Below, in pieces: positions 21,200 to 30,596 of a stretch of 64,000 nt of DNA. The stretch is from Streptomyces seoulensis. GTDB taxonomy: Bacteria; Actinomycetota; Actinomycetes; Streptomycetales; Streptomycetaceae. Positions within the stretch are counted from its first letter, which is position 1. Each line of letters starts with the position of its first letter. The DNA is taken from positions 657,001 to 721,000 of the forward strand of contig NZ_AP025667.1 of assembly GCF_022846655.1 (NCBI RefSeq), given 5' to 3'. The notes beneath the pieces were generated by a model. That model saw nothing but the letters and a program-made list of their open reading frames with translations. It searched no databases and had not been told where the DNA came from. A program made the position numbers and the translations under genes.

Positions 21200-21355
21200 C
21201 ACCCCGGCGGGGGTCCGGCGCGAGCCGCGGCCCCGCCCGTCGTACCTACGTCCCCGGACCCGGTCCCGTACCGTGTCCGGGGACGTACGCGCGTATGAGC
21301 ACGGCACGAGACGCACAGCAGAAGACGCACAGGCACAGTGGAGGCGGAGAGCCAG

Positions 21356-21832
21356 ATGGCCGCGAGGGACCGGGACCGTTTCTCCACCACGACCAGGCTC
21401 CGGCTGCTCGGTGAGCAGACGGCGGCCCGTGTCTACCGCTCCCAGACCAAACGGCAGGCCCGCCGCTCGCGCCTCACCGGCCGCGCCGCCCTGCTGGCCC
21501 TGGTGCTGTGCTCGCTGATCGTCGCGCTCGCCTACCCGATGCGTCAGTACGTCTCCCAGCGCGCCGAGATCGCCGACCTGAAGCACCGGCAGGAGCAGGC
21601 CAGTGCCCGGGTCGAGCAGCTCAGGGACACCAAGGCCCGCTGGCAGGACGACGCCTACGCCGAGCAGCAGATCCGGCGCAGGCTGCACTATGTGATGCCC
21701 GGCGAGACCGGGTTCGTCGTGATCGACCCGGGCGCCGCCAAGCAGTCCCGTACCGACCGCGGGGCCGCCCACCGGCCCTGGTACGCGAACGTCTGGGACG
21801 GTGTCGACAAGTCCGACGCCTCCGACCAGTGA
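21356..21832 (+). CDS. divIC: Septum formation initiator (FtsB/DivIC family)
   Basis: A 158-residue bitopic protein of the divisome. A basic cytoplasmic N-terminus (residues 1-45) precedes one membrane segment (AALLALVLCSLIVALAYPM), an extracytoplasmic coiled coil (EIADLKHRQEQASARVEQLRD) and the family's C-terminal PGETGFVVIDP motif. It probably stabilises FtsL/FtsQ at the septum. ATG at 21356 follows GGAG with 6 nt spacing. It sits between eno and DUF501, the standard actinobacterial order. Confidence 0.88.
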   Translation: MAARDRDRFSTTTRLRLLGEQTAARVYRSQTKRQARRSRLTGRAALLALVLCSLIVALAYPMRQYVSQRAEIADLKHRQEQASARVEQLRDTKARWQDDAYAEQQIRRRLHYVMPGETGFVVIDPGAAKQSRTDRGAAHRPWYANVWDGVDKSDASDQ

Positions 21833-21877
21833 CCGGCATCCGCCGGTGACCGACCGAAAGCCACTCTGGAAGCAGTC

Positions 21878-22441
21878 ATGGAAACGCCCCCGCCCCACAC
21901 TCCGCGCACCGAGCCCACCGAGGCGGACATCGCCGCCTTCGAGCTCCAGCTCGGCCGCCCGCCGCGCGGCCTGCGGGCCATCGCCCACCGCTGCCCGTGC
22001 GGTCAGCCGGACGTCGTGGAGACGGCGCCCCGGCTGCCCGACGGCACGCCCTTCCCGACGACGTACTACCTGACGTGCCCCCGCGCCGCCTCGGCGATCG
22101 GCACGCTGGAGGCCAACGGCGTCATGAAGGAGATGACCGAGCGGCTCCAGTCGGACCCGGAGCTGGCCGCCGCCTACCGGGCCGCGCACGAGGACTACAT
22201 CCGGCGCCGCGACGAGATCGAGGTCCTGGCGGGCTTCCCCAGCGCGGGCGGCATGCCCGACCGGGTGAAGTGCCTGCACGTCCTGGTCGCCCACTCGCTG
22301 GCCGCCGGACCCGGTGTGAACCCGCTGGGCGACGAGGCCATCGCCATGCTGCCCGAGTGGTGGGCGAAGGGCCCGTGCGTGACGCCCGGCGACGCCTGCG
22401 CGGCCGAGCCGGCCGAGTCCGGTGCGGAGGAGGGCCGGTGA
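21878..22441 (+). CDS. DUF501 domain protein
   Basis: A 187-residue conserved actinobacterial protein of unknown function. The DUF501 core includes AHRCPCGQPDVVETAPRLPDG and TYYLTCPRA near the N-terminus, and KCLHVLVAHSLAAGPGVNPLGDEA toward the end, with several conserved cysteines. It starts 45 bp after the DivIC-like gene and overlaps ppx by 4 bp (GTGA), so the three genes likely form an operon. Confidence 0.85.
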   Translation: METPPPHTPRTEPTEADIAAFELQLGRPPRGLRAIAHRCPCGQPDVVETAPRLPDGTPFPTTYYLTCPRAASAIGTLEANGVMKEMTERLQSDPELAAAYRAAHEDYIRRRDEIEVLAGFPSAGGMPDRVKCLHVLVAHSLAAGPGVNPLGDEAIAMLPEWWAKGPCVTPGDACAAEPAESGAEEGR

Positions 22442-23379
22442 CCCGCGTCGCCGCCGTGGACTGCGGCACCAACTCCATCCGCCTGCTGGTCGCCGACGCG
22501 GACCCCGCGACGGGTGAACTGACCGATCTGGACCGCCGGATGACGATCGTCCGGCTCGGCCAGGGCGTCGACCGCACCGGCCGCCTCGCCCCCGAGGCGC
22601 TGGAGCGCACCTTCGCCGCCTGCCGGGAGTACGCCGAGGTCATCCGCGAACTCGGCGTGAGCCGGGTGCGGTTCGTCGCCACCTCCGCCTCGCGCGACGC
22701 GGAGAACCGGGACGAGTTCGTGCGCGGTGTCGTGGACATCCTGGGCGTGGAGCCGGAGGTCATCACCGGTGACCAGGAGGCCGAGTTCTCCTTCACCGGC
22801 GCGACCGGGGAACTGTCCGGCAGCGACCACCTGGAGAAGCCGTACCTGGTGGTGGACATCGGCGGCGGCTCCACCGAGTTCGTCGTCGGGGACGACCACG
22901 CACGGGCCGCGCGGTCCGTGGACATCGGCTGCGTCCGGCTGACCGAACGGCACCTGGTGCGCGACGGCAAGGTCACCGACCCGCCCGCGCACGAGCAGGT
23001 CGCCGCCATGCGGGCCGACATCGACGCCGCGATCGACCTCGCCGCCGAGGTCGTGCCGCTCCACGAGGCGCGCACCCTGGTCGGGCTCGCGGGCTCGGTC
23101 ACCACGGTGTCCGCCATCGCCCTGGAGCTGCCGGAGTACGACTCCGCGCGCATCCACCACTCCCGGATCTCGCGGGGCCGCGTCCGCCAGATCACCGAGT
23201 GGCTGCTCAGCTCCTCGCACGCCGAGCGGGCGGAGATCCCCTCCATGCATCCGGGCCGGGTCGACGTGATCGGCGCGGGTGCCCTCGTGCTGCTCGCGAT
23301 CATGGAGCGGACCGGTGCCGAGGAGGTCGTCGTCAGCGAGCACGACATCCTCGACGGCATCGCGTGGTCCATCGCGTAG
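22438..23379 (+). CDS. ppx: Ppx/GppA exopolyphosphatase family protein
   Basis: Hydrolyses inorganic polyphosphate and/or pppGpp. The 313-residue protein has the ASKHA ATPase fold: phosphate-1 loop VDCGTNSIRLLVA, VATSASRDAENR, the VITGDQEAEFSF segment and phosphate-2 loop VVDIGGGSTEFV. Length is that of the short actinobacterial type that lacks the C-terminal HD-like domain. Its GTG start overlaps the DUF501 stop. Polyphosphatase versus pppGpp specificity cannot be told from sequence. Confidence 0.9.
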   Translation: MTRVAAVDCGTNSIRLLVADADPATGELTDLDRRMTIVRLGQGVDRTGRLAPEALERTFAACREYAEVIRELGVSRVRFVATSASRDAENRDEFVRGVVDILGVEPEVITGDQEAEFSFTGATGELSGSDHLEKPYLVVDIGGGSTEFVVGDDHARAARSVDIGCVRLTERHLVRDGKVTDPPAHEQVAAMRADIDAAIDLAAEVVPLHEARTLVGLAGSVTTVSAIALELPEYDSARIHHSRISRGRVRQITEWLLSSSHAERAEIPSMHPGRVDVIGAGALVLLAIMERTGAEEVVVSEHDILDGIAWSIA

Positions 23380-23509
23380 CAGGACCCGACGGCCGTACGG
23401 ATACGGCCTGTTACCGTCCAGTAGTGTGCGGCTGAGCAGCCTGGACGACGTTTGAGCGCCCCCGCGGGGCGGCCGACACGCCGCTTCGCGGGGCTCCGCC
23501 GGAAACCTT

Positions 23510-23525
23510 CGTGAAGTTCTTCACA
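23510..23525. promoter_or_regulatory. Rex-like operator upstream of ndh
   Basis: CGTGAA-GTTC-TTCACA matches the TGTGAA-N4-TTCACA Rex operator at all but one arm base. It lies 321 bp before the ATG in the 466-bp gap 23380-23845, which otherwise holds G/C-rich DNA, a half-site TTGTGAA near 23795 and no credible gene. Rex senses NADH/NAD+ and controls respiratory genes in Streptomyces. Confidence 0.6.
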
Positions 23526-23845
23526 AGGAATTCAGCCCCGGTGGGGGACACGAGGGTCCGCATTGACCCGTTCGGGGGTCCAACAGCCCCTGGAGCATGT
23601 TCACGACCGTATTGCGCGGGTGTTTCGACGGGGTGTCCCGAAGCCCTGCGAAAGGTGTCCCGAGAGGGGGTCCGGAGGCCGGACGGCCAGCTCAAGCGGC
23701 ATTGACAACGGGTCGGGGCGGCTCACGGTTCCCCATCGTGAACATGACCTGCGTCACGCGAGTGGCGGAGGATAACACACCCCCTCTCCAACCTTGTGAA
23801 GGGGCGCACGAGCTACCCCCCAGGGGCGGGTGGATACTCGATGGC

Positions 23846-25228
23846 ATGAGCACCACGGAGCGTCCCAGGATCCTCGTAGTAGGCGGTGGGTACGTAGGCC
23901 TGTACGCAGCTCGGCGCATCCTCAAGAAGATGCGCTTCGGAGAGGCGACCGTCACGGTCGTCGATCCCCGGTCGTACATGACCTACCAGCCCTTCCTCCC
24001 CGAAACCGCCGCCGGCAACATCTCCCCTCGCCACGTCGTCGTACCGCTGCGACGCGTGCTGCCGAAGGCGGAGGTCCTCACCGGCCGGGTCACCACCATC
24101 GACCAGGAGCGCAAGGTCGCCACGATCGCCCCCCTCGTGGGCGAGGCGTACGAGCTGCCCTTCGACTACCTGGTCATCGCCATGGGCGCGGTCTCCCGCA
24201 CCTTCCCGATCCCCGGCCTCGCCGAGCAGGGCATCGGTATGAAGGGCATCGAGGAGGCCATCGGCCTGCGCAACCACGTCCTGGAGCAGCTCGACAAGGC
24301 CGACTCCACGACCGACGAGGAGATCCGCCGCAAGGCGCTCACCTTCGTCTTCATCGGCGGTGGCTTCGCGGGCGCGGAGACCATCGGCGAGGTCGAGGAC
24401 ATGGCCCGCGACGCCGCCAAGTACTACAAGAACGTGTCCCGCGAGGACATGCGCTTCGTCCTGGTCGACGCCGCCGACAAGATCCTCCCCGAGGTCGGCC
24501 CCAAGCTCGGCCAGTACGGCAAGGAGCACCTGGAGAGCCGCGGTGTGGAGATCTATCTCTCCACCTCCATGGACTCCTGCGTCGACGGCCACGTCGTGCT
24601 GAAGAACGGCCTCGAGGTCGACTCCGACACGATCGTGTGGACCGCGGGCGTCAAGCCCAACCCGGCCCTCGCCCGCTTCGGTCTGCCCCTCGGCCCGCGC
24701 GGCCACGTGGACTGCGCCCCGACCCTCCAGGTCCAGGGCACCGACTACATCTGGGCCGCCGGTGACAACGCCCAGGTCCCCGACCTCGTCGGCCGCAAGG
24801 CGGGTAACGAGAACGCCTGGTGCCCGCCGAACGCCCAGCACGCGCTGCGTCAGGCCAAGGTGCTCGGCGACAACGTGGTCTCCGGCATGCGGGGCTTCCC
24901 GCAGAAGGACTACGAGCACGCCAACAAGGGTGCCGTCGCGGGCCTCGGCCTGCACAAGGGCGTGGCGATGATCGTCATGGGCAAGATGAAGATCAAGCTC
25001 AAGGGCCGTCTCGCCTGGTACATGCACCGCGGTTACCACGGTCTGGCCATGCCGACCTTCAACCGCAAGATCCGCGTCTTCGCGGACTGGACCCTCGGCA
25101 TGTTCCTCAAGCGCGAGGTCGTCGCCCTCGGCGCCATGGAGCACCCGCGCGAGGAGTTCTACGAGGCCGCCAAGCCCGCCCCGGTCGCCGCTGCGCCGAA
25201 GACCGAGGAGAAGGCGAAGGCTTCCTGA
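23846..25228 (+). CDS. ndh: Type II NADH dehydrogenase (NAD(P)/FAD-dependent oxidoreductase)
   Basis: Non-proton-pumping NADH:quinone oxidoreductase, membrane-associated, feeding electrons to menaquinone. Of 460 residues: FAD-binding ILVVGGGYVGLYAA at the N-terminus, the NADH-binding FVFIGGGFAGAETIGEVED at about 160, VWTAGVKPNP, and the second FAD motif WAAGDNAQVPD. The C-terminal third has the amphipathic membrane-binding region (KLKGRLAWYMHRGYHG). ATG at 23846 is chosen; no upstream codon has a good ribosome site. The Rex-like site upstream suggests redox control. Confidence 0.93.
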   Translation: MSTTERPRILVVGGGYVGLYAARRILKKMRFGEATVTVVDPRSYMTYQPFLPETAAGNISPRHVVVPLRRVLPKAEVLTGRVTTIDQERKVATIAPLVGEAYELPFDYLVIAMGAVSRTFPIPGLAEQGIGMKGIEEAIGLRNHVLEQLDKADSTTDEEIRRKALTFVFIGGGFAGAETIGEVEDMARDAAKYYKNVSREDMRFVLVDAADKILPEVGPKLGQYGKEHLESRGVEIYLSTSMDSCVDGHVVLKNGLEVDSDTIVWTAGVKPNPALARFGLPLGPRGHVDCAPTLQVQGTDYIWAAGDNAQVPDLVGRKAGNENAWCPPNAQHALRQAKVLGDNVVSGMRGFPQKDYEHANKGAVAGLGLHKGVAMIVMGKMKIKLKGRLAWYMHRGYHGLAMPTFNRKIRVFADWTLGMFLKREVVALGAMEHPREEFYEAAKPAPVAAAPKTEEKAKAS

Positions 25229-25267
25229 CCTCCGGTCAGCCTCCGCGTTCGACGCACACCGTTCGAC

Positions 25268-25309
25268 CCGAAGGACCTTCCGCCATCCGTGGTGCGGGAG
25301 GTCCTTCGG
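25268..25309. terminator. Terminator after ndh
   Basis: A 16-bp stem (one G-U pair) with arms beginning CCGAAGGACCT and ending AGGTCCTTCGG closes a 10-nt loop. It is 39 bp past the ndh stop. Confidence 0.8.
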
Positions 25310-25428
25310 CGTTCCCGGCCCACCCGCTGTTTTGCCCTGCCGTAACCCCAATGCGGGACTGCGCCGGGTACGTCGCGGTGTTTACGTGGTAACGGACATC
25401 CGGGATCGTCGTCTTGGAGGTGTGCGTC

Positions 25429-26724
25429 ATGGCCGACGCCGCGTCGCGCTTGGTGAGTGTGGCCGAACAACTGCTGGGAGCACCTCTCCCGGTGCGGATC
25501 CGGGCCTGGGACGGTTCCCAGGCCGGCCCGCCGGGTGCCCCCGTGATCGTCGTACGCAACCGGCGCGCCCTGCGCCGCATGCTGTTCAAGCCGGGTGAAC
25601 TGGGCCTGGCCCGCGCCTGGGTGTCCGGTGACCTGGACATCGAGGGCGATCTGTACACCGCCCTCGGCGCGGTGGCCGGTCTGCTCTGGGAGCACGACGA
25701 CGACGCGGACACCCGCTCGCTCGCCGGGGCCGTGCGCGACCCCGCCGTGCGAGCCGCCGCGCGCGAGCTGATCCGGCTCGTCGGCCCGCCGCTGCCCCCG
25801 GCGCCACCGCGCGAGGAGGTCCGCAGACGGCGCCATCTGCACACCCGCCGCACCGACAAGCGGGCCGTCAGCCACCACTACGACGTGGGCAACGACTTCT
25901 ACGGAATCGTCCTCGGCCCGTCCATGGTGTACTCCTGCGCCTACTGGGAGGACGGCGGCTCCCTGGAGACCGCCCAGCGCGACAAGCTCGAACTGGTCTG
26001 CGGGAAACTCGGTCTGAAGCCCGGTCAGCGGCTGCTGGACGTGGGCTGCGGCTGGGGCTCGATGGCCATCCACGCCGCCCGCGAGCACGGGGTGAGCGCC
26101 GTCGGCATCACCCTCTCCCAGGAGCAGGCCGCCCTCGCCCGCAAGCGCGTCGCCGACGAGGGGCTCACCGACCGGGTCGAGATCCGCGTCCAGGACTACC
26201 GCGACGTCCGCGACGGCCCCTACGACGCGATCTCCTCCATCGGCATGGCCGAGCACGTCGGCGCCGACCGCTACCTGGACTACGCGCGCGACCTGTACGA
26301 CCTGCTCAAGCCCGGCGGACGGCTGCTCAACCACCAGATCGCCCGCCGCCCGCAGCGCGACGAGACGGCGTACGAGGTCGACGCGTTCATCGACTCCTAC
26401 GTCTTCCCCGACGGCGAACTCGCGCCCGTCGGCACCACCGTCACCATGCTGGAGCGCGCCGGGTTCGAGGTGCGGGACGTGGAGTCGCTGCGCGAGCACT
26501 ACGCCCGCACCCTGCGCGCCTGGGTGACCAACCTGGAGGGGAGCTGGGAGCGCGCGATGCGGCTCGCGGGGCCCGGCCGGGCCCGCGTCTGGCGGCTGTA
26601 CATGGCCGCCTCCGCGCTCGCCTTCGAACGCAACCAGATCGGCGTCAACCAGGTCCTCGCCCTCCGCACCCCGGATTCCGGCGCCTCGGGACTCCCGGCC
26701 CGCACCCGCCTCTGGAACGCCTGA
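25429..26724 (+). CDS. cfa: Cyclopropane-fatty-acyl-phospholipid synthase family methyltransferase
   Basis: SAM-dependent enzyme expected to add a methylene group to unsaturated acyl chains of membrane lipids. The 431-residue protein has the family's N-terminal lipid-binding part (VSGDLDIEGDLYTA), then HYDVGNDFY, YSCAYW, SAM motif LDVGCGWGSMAIHAA, and ISSIGMAEHVG. A related C-methylation (e.g. mycolic or tuberculostearic type) cannot be excluded. ATG at 25429 has GGAGG 8 nt upstream. It is flanked by two strong terminators, so it is monocistronic. Confidence 0.9.
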   Translation: MADAASRLVSVAEQLLGAPLPVRIRAWDGSQAGPPGAPVIVVRNRRALRRMLFKPGELGLARAWVSGDLDIEGDLYTALGAVAGLLWEHDDDADTRSLAGAVRDPAVRAAARELIRLVGPPLPPAPPREEVRRRRHLHTRRTDKRAVSHHYDVGNDFYGIVLGPSMVYSCAYWEDGGSLETAQRDKLELVCGKLGLKPGQRLLDVGCGWGSMAIHAAREHGVSAVGITLSQEQAALARKRVADEGLTDRVEIRVQDYRDVRDGPYDAISSIGMAEHVGADRYLDYARDLYDLLKPGGRLLNHQIARRPQRDETAYEVDAFIDSYVFPDGELAPVGTTVTMLERAGFEVRDVESLREHYARTLRAWVTNLEGSWERAMRLAGPGRARVWRLYMAASALAFERNQIGVNQVLALRTPDSGASGLPARTRLWNA

Positions 26725-26729
26725 CGACA

Positions 26730-26771
26730 CGAGTGGGGCCCCGCTCCGATCCCGGAACGGGGCCCCACTCG
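26730..26771. terminator. Bidirectional terminator between cfa and ABC permease
   Basis: Perfect 14-bp arms CGAGTGGGGCCCCG (26730-26743) and its complement (26758-26771) separate two convergent genes. Confidence 0.85.
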
Positions 26772-26787
26772 CGCGTGTGCCGTACGG

Positions 26788-29316
26788 CTACTCGGCCTTG
26801 ATCGCCGCCAGCATGTTCAGCCGGGCCGCGCGCCGGGCCGGCCACAGCGCCGCCAGCACGCCCACCAGGGCGGCCAGCAGCAGGAACAGCGCCAGCCGGG
26901 ACCAGGGCAGCACCAGCTCGTACGTCGCCATCTTCGTGCCCAGCAGCTCACCGGCCGCCCAGCCGAAGAACACGCCGAGCCCGATGCCCAGCACCCCGCC
27001 GAACAGCGAGATCACCAGGGACTCCAGGCGGACCATCCGCTTGACCGACCCGCGCTCCAGGCCGATCGCGCGCAGCATCCCGATCTCCTGGGAGCGCTCG
27101 AACACCGACATGGCCAGCGTGTTGACGACGCCGAGGACCGCGACCACCACGGCCATGCCGAGCAGGCCGTAGACCAGGTTCAGCATCAGCGTGAAGATCT
27201 GGGCGATGCCGTCGGAGATGTCCTTCTTGTCCTGGACCTGGATGGCCGGGTTGGAGCCGAGGGCCTTGGCCAGCCGGTCCTTCGTCCCGTCCGAGGCGCC
27301 GTCCGCCATGCGGACCAGGACCTGCATGTCGGCCGGGGCGCGCAGGTGCGGGGTGAGCACCTTGTCGTCGATCATGATGCCCCGGATCATCTCGTTGCCC
27401 TCGTACACCCCGGCGACGGTCAGCGTGGCCTGCTTGCCGTCCTCGAAGTGCGCGGTGAGCTTCGAACCGGCCTTCCAGCCCTGCTCCTTGGCCCGGTCGG
27501 CGTCCACCACGATCCGGTTGCCGGACACGTCGAACGTGCCCTGCTTCACCTTCAGGTCGGTCAGCTCGCCGATCGCCGAGCCGTTGACGCCGGTCAGGTA
27601 CTCGGTGTCGCCGTCGATGCGGGAGGCGCCGTTGCGCAGCGGGCTGGACGCGGCGACCCCGTCGGTGGCGGCCAGCTTGGTGGCCACGTCCGGGGAGAGC
27701 GGGGTGCGGTTGGCCATCGAGACGATGTAGTCCGCGCGGATCGCGGAGGCGGCCATCTTGTCGATCGACTTCTGCAGGCTGCCCGCCATCACCGTCATGC
27801 CGGTGATCAGGGTCAGGCCGATCATCAGCGCGGACGCGGTGGCCGCCGTGCGGCGCGGGTTGCGCACCGCGTTCTGCCGGGCGAGGCGGCCCGAGACGCC
27901 GAACAGGCGCAGTACCGGTGCGGTCGCCGCGATCAGCGGGCGGGAGAGCAGCGGGGTCAGCACGAAGACGCCGATGATCAGCAGCACCGCGCCCAGGCCC
28001 ATCGCGCCCTGGCCCTTGTCGGTGTCCATGGTGGTGGCCGCGAGGACCACGCCCGCGCCGGCCGCCGCGAACAGCGCGCCGATGGTGTTGCGCAGCACCA
28101 GCGAGCGGGTGGTGGCGGTCGCGTGCACGCTGTTCATCGCCGCGACCGGCGGGATCTTCGCGGCCCGGCGGCCGGGCAGCCAGGCGGCGAGCACGGTGAT
28201 GACGATGCCGACGGCGAGCGCGGCGACGACCGTGCCCGGCGTGACCACGAGCGGCCCGTCCGGCATGCTCGCGCCGAAGGAGTTCAGCAGGGCGCGCAGT
28301 CCGGCGCCGATGCCGACACCGGCGGCGAGTCCGGCCACGCCCGCGACCGTGCCGACCGCGAACGCCTCGGCCAGCACCGAGCGGGTGACCTGGCCGCGCG
28401 AGGCGCCGACCGCCCGCAGCAGGGCGAGTTCCTTGGTGCGCTGGGCGACCAGCATGGTGAAGGTGTTGGCGATGATGAACGTGCCGACGAACAGGGCGAT
28501 GCCGGCGAACACCAGGAGCACCTGGCGCAGGCCGCTCATGGAGGAGGAGATCTGCTCGGCCTGGTCGGCGGCGAGCTTCTCACCCGTGGTGGTGCTGACC
28601 TGACCGGCCGGGAGCGCCTTGTCCAGCGCGGCCTTGAGCGCGCTCTGGCTGGTGCCGGGGGCGGCGGTCACGTCGATCTCGTCGTACGCGCCCTTCTTGC
28701 CGAACAGGGTCTGCGCGGTGGGCGTGTCGAAGAGGGTGAGGCTGCCGCCCGCGGCCACGTTGCCGTCGTCGGTGGTGAAGACGCCGGCGACGCGCGGGGT
28801 GAGGACCGGGCCGTCGACCGAGAGGCGGACGGTGTCGCCGACGCCGTAGCCGGTGCGGCGGGCGGTCTCGGAGTCGATCAGCAGCTCGCCCGCGCCGTGC
28901 GGGGCGTGGCCGGAGACGAGGTCGTAGCGGGCGTCCTTCGTGCCCCAGTAGTTGCCGCCCATCGACTGCCAGCCGTCGCCGACCAGCTTGCCGTGCTTGT
29001 CGGCCAGCGCGGTGAAGCCGCTGACGACACCGGTCGCGGAGGCGGCGCCGGGTACCTTCTCGGCCTTGGCCAGCAGTGCCGGGGTCAGGTCGGGGGTGGA
29101 GCCGACCCGGTCGCCGCTCGCCTGCTGGTGCTTGGCGCGGACGGCCACGTCGACGCCGTCGAAGCCCTGGGCGGAGCTGTTCTCGAAGGCGCGGGAGAGG
29201 GTGTTGGTGAAGACCAGGGTCCCGGACACGAAGGCGACGCCGAGCATGACGGCGAGCACGGTCATCAGGAGCCGGGCCTTGTGCGCGAGGACGTTGCGCA
29301 GCGCGGTGCGGAACAT
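26788..29316 (-). CDS. ABC transporter permease (MacB/FtsX family)
   Basis: An 842-residue membrane permease with two copies of the FtsX/MacB unit. An N-terminal membrane segment (LLMTVLAVMLGVAFVSGTLVF) and a large extracytoplasmic MacB-type periplasmic core are followed by a three-helix FtsX block (TFIIANTFTMLVAQRTKELALLRAVGAS), a second core and a final FtsX block (NTLAMSVFERSQEIGMLRAIG). It probably exports or extracts an envelope substrate using mechanical force. Its ATG overlaps the stop of the ATPase gene by one base (TGATG), so the pair is coupled. Confidence 0.93.
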   Translation of the reverse strand: MFRTALRNVLAHKARLLMTVLAVMLGVAFVSGTLVFTNTLSRAFENSSAQGFDGVDVAVRAKHQQASGDRVGSTPDLTPALLAKAEKVPGAASATGVVSGFTALADKHGKLVGDGWQSMGGNYWGTKDARYDLVSGHAPHGAGELLIDSETARRTGYGVGDTVRLSVDGPVLTPRVAGVFTTDDGNVAAGGSLTLFDTPTAQTLFGKKGAYDEIDVTAAPGTSQSALKAALDKALPAGQVSTTTGEKLAADQAEQISSSMSGLRQVLLVFAGIALFVGTFIIANTFTMLVAQRTKELALLRAVGASRGQVTRSVLAEAFAVGTVAGVAGLAAGVGIGAGLRALLNSFGASMPDGPLVVTPGTVVAALAVGIVITVLAAWLPGRRAAKIPPVAAMNSVHATATTRSLVLRNTIGALFAAAGAGVVLAATTMDTDKGQGAMGLGAVLLIIGVFVLTPLLSRPLIAATAPVLRLFGVSGRLARQNAVRNPRRTAATASALMIGLTLITGMTVMAGSLQKSIDKMAASAIRADYIVSMANRTPLSPDVATKLAATDGVAASSPLRNGASRIDGDTEYLTGVNGSAIGELTDLKVKQGTFDVSGNRIVVDADRAKEQGWKAGSKLTAHFEDGKQATLTVAGVYEGNEMIRGIMIDDKVLTPHLRAPADMQVLVRMADGASDGTKDRLAKALGSNPAIQVQDKKDISDGIAQIFTLMLNLVYGLLGMAVVVAVLGVVNTLAMSVFERSQEIGMLRAIGLERGSVKRMVRLESLVISLFGGVLGIGLGVFFGWAAGELLGTKMATYELVLPWSRLALFLLLAALVGVLAALWPARRAARLNMLAAIKAE

Positions 29317-30086
29317 CAGCTCGTACGGCCCTTCGCGTCGAATCGCTTCATGAGGTCGAGGACCGAGTCGGCGGTCGGGTCCTGGATCTCGTCCACGATC
29401 CGGCCGTCGGCGAGGAAGACCACCCGGTCCGCGTAGGCGGCGGCCACCGGGTCGTGGGTCACCATGACCACCGTCTGGCCCAGCTCGCGCACGGAGTTGC
29501 GCAGGAAGCCGAGCACCTCGGCGCCGGAGCGGGAGTCGAGGTTTCCGGTCGGCTCGTCGCCGAAGATGATGTCCGGCTTGGAGGCCAGCGCGCGGGCCAC
29601 GGCGACGCGCTGCTGCTGGCCGCCGGAGAGCTGGGAGGGGCGGTGCGTGAGCCGTCCGGACAGACCCACCATCTCGATCACCCGGTCCAGCCACTCCTTG
29701 TCGGGCTTGCGGCCCGCGATGTCCATCGGCAGCGTGATGTTCTCCAGCGCCGTGAGCGTCGGCAGCAGGTTGAACGCCTGGAAGATGAAGCCGATCTTGT
29801 CCCGGCGCAGCCGCGTGAGCTGCTTGTCCTTCAGCGAGCCCAGCTCGGTCTCGCCGATGCGCACCGAACCGGAGGAGAAGGAGTCCAGCCCGGCCACGCA
29901 GTGCATCAGCGTGGACTTGCCGGAGCCGGACGGGCCCATGATCGCGGTGAACTCCGCCTGGCGGAACTCGACGGAGACCTGGTCCAGGGCGACCACTCGG
30001 GTCTCACCCTGCCCGTAGATCTTCGACAGCTCCGTGGCGCGCGCGGCCACGGCGGTGGTCCTGCCGGTGGTGGGTGTGGTGGTCAC
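29316..30086 (-). CDS. ABC transporter ATP-binding protein (LolD/MacB type)
   Basis: A 256-residue ATPase partner of the coupled permease. Motifs: Walker A GPSGSGKST (about residue 50), Q-loop IFQAFNLLPTLTA, signature LSGGQQQR, Walker B IIFGDEPTGNLDS, and the switch histidine VTHDP. The N-terminal Thr-rich stretch is non-conserved. The GTG start has AGGAG 9 nt upstream. The gene leads a two-gene operon divergent from bldA. Confidence 0.94.
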   Translation of the reverse strand: MTTTPTTGRTTAVAARATELSKIYGQGETRVVALDQVSVEFRQAEFTAIMGPSGSGKSTLMHCVAGLDSFSSGSVRIGETELGSLKDKQLTRLRRDKIGFIFQAFNLLPTLTALENITLPMDIAGRKPDKEWLDRVIEMVGLSGRLTHRPSQLSGGQQQRVAVARALASKPDIIFGDEPTGNLDSRSGAEVLGFLRNSVRELGQTVVMVTHDPVAAAYADRVVFLADGRIVDEIQDPTADSVLDLMKRFDAKGRTS

Positions 30087-30477
30087 GGGGGTGGTGCTCC
30101 TGTCGGACGGCGGTCTCGGGGGTCTGTTCCCATGGTCCCCGTTCCCGGAAGCCGTCCGGTCAGCCGTTGTTCCCGTTCCCTACCGCGACTCCGGTCGGAC
30201 GGAGCGGCCCGGTGTCATACCTGGGGAGGACGGCCGACCCTGAGGGGGCGTACCGCCAGGAACAGGGGGACCGCCCTTGTTCAGTAGGTGAAATTCCGTC
30301 ATTCCGCGTACGGGTATGCGGGCGTCACGGCAGGCTGTTGGCAAGTGCGGATGGCTCGTACCGTGGTCTGATGCACCCTCAGACATCAATAAAATAAGAC
30401 AACATCGGTCTGTCCTCTCCGCTGTCCGAGTGAGCCCTCCCGATAGGCTCAGGATCTCGAAGCGGAGCCCACGGCCT
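30087..30477. promoter_or_regulatory. Divergent region between the ABC operon and bldA
   Basis: This 391-bp gap holds no credible gene. Near bldA, CTGTCC (30422-30427) and TAGGCT (30444-30449, approximate) with 16-17 bp between could be its promoter. An inverted repeat GTCTGA...TCAGAC (30366-30384) is followed by an unusually AT-rich patch (30387-30402). The ABC promoter must lie in 30090-30250 but no clear element is visible. Confidence 0.35.
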
Positions 30478-30561
30478 GCCCGGATGGTGGAATGCAGACA
30501 CGGCGAGCTTAAACCTCGCTGCCCCTTCGCGGGCGTGCCGGTTCGAGTCCGGCTCCGGGCA
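30478..30561 (+). tRNA. bldA: tRNA-Leu, anticodon UAA (bldA)
   Basis: All tRNA elements can be folded: acceptor GCCCGGA/TCCGGGC with discriminator A30561; anticodon stem GCGAG/CTCGC with loop CTTAAAC, anticodon TAA at 30510-30512; a long class II variable arm; and T arm GCCGG-TTCGAGT-CCGGC. CCA is not encoded. It reads UUA (and possibly UUG). In Streptomyces the sole UUA-decoding tRNA is BldA, needed for aerial growth and antibiotic production because UUA is confined to developmental and accessory genes. Confidence 0.96.
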
Positions 30562-30596
30562 CTTCCTTGTCGTGGCGGGCCGGCCATGTCCCGCTC

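Noticed and set aside
23470..23760. Short plus-strand frames in the ndh leader region
   Set aside because: No ribosome sites, no recognisable protein pattern, and they overlap the Rex-like site; more likely a regulatory leader.
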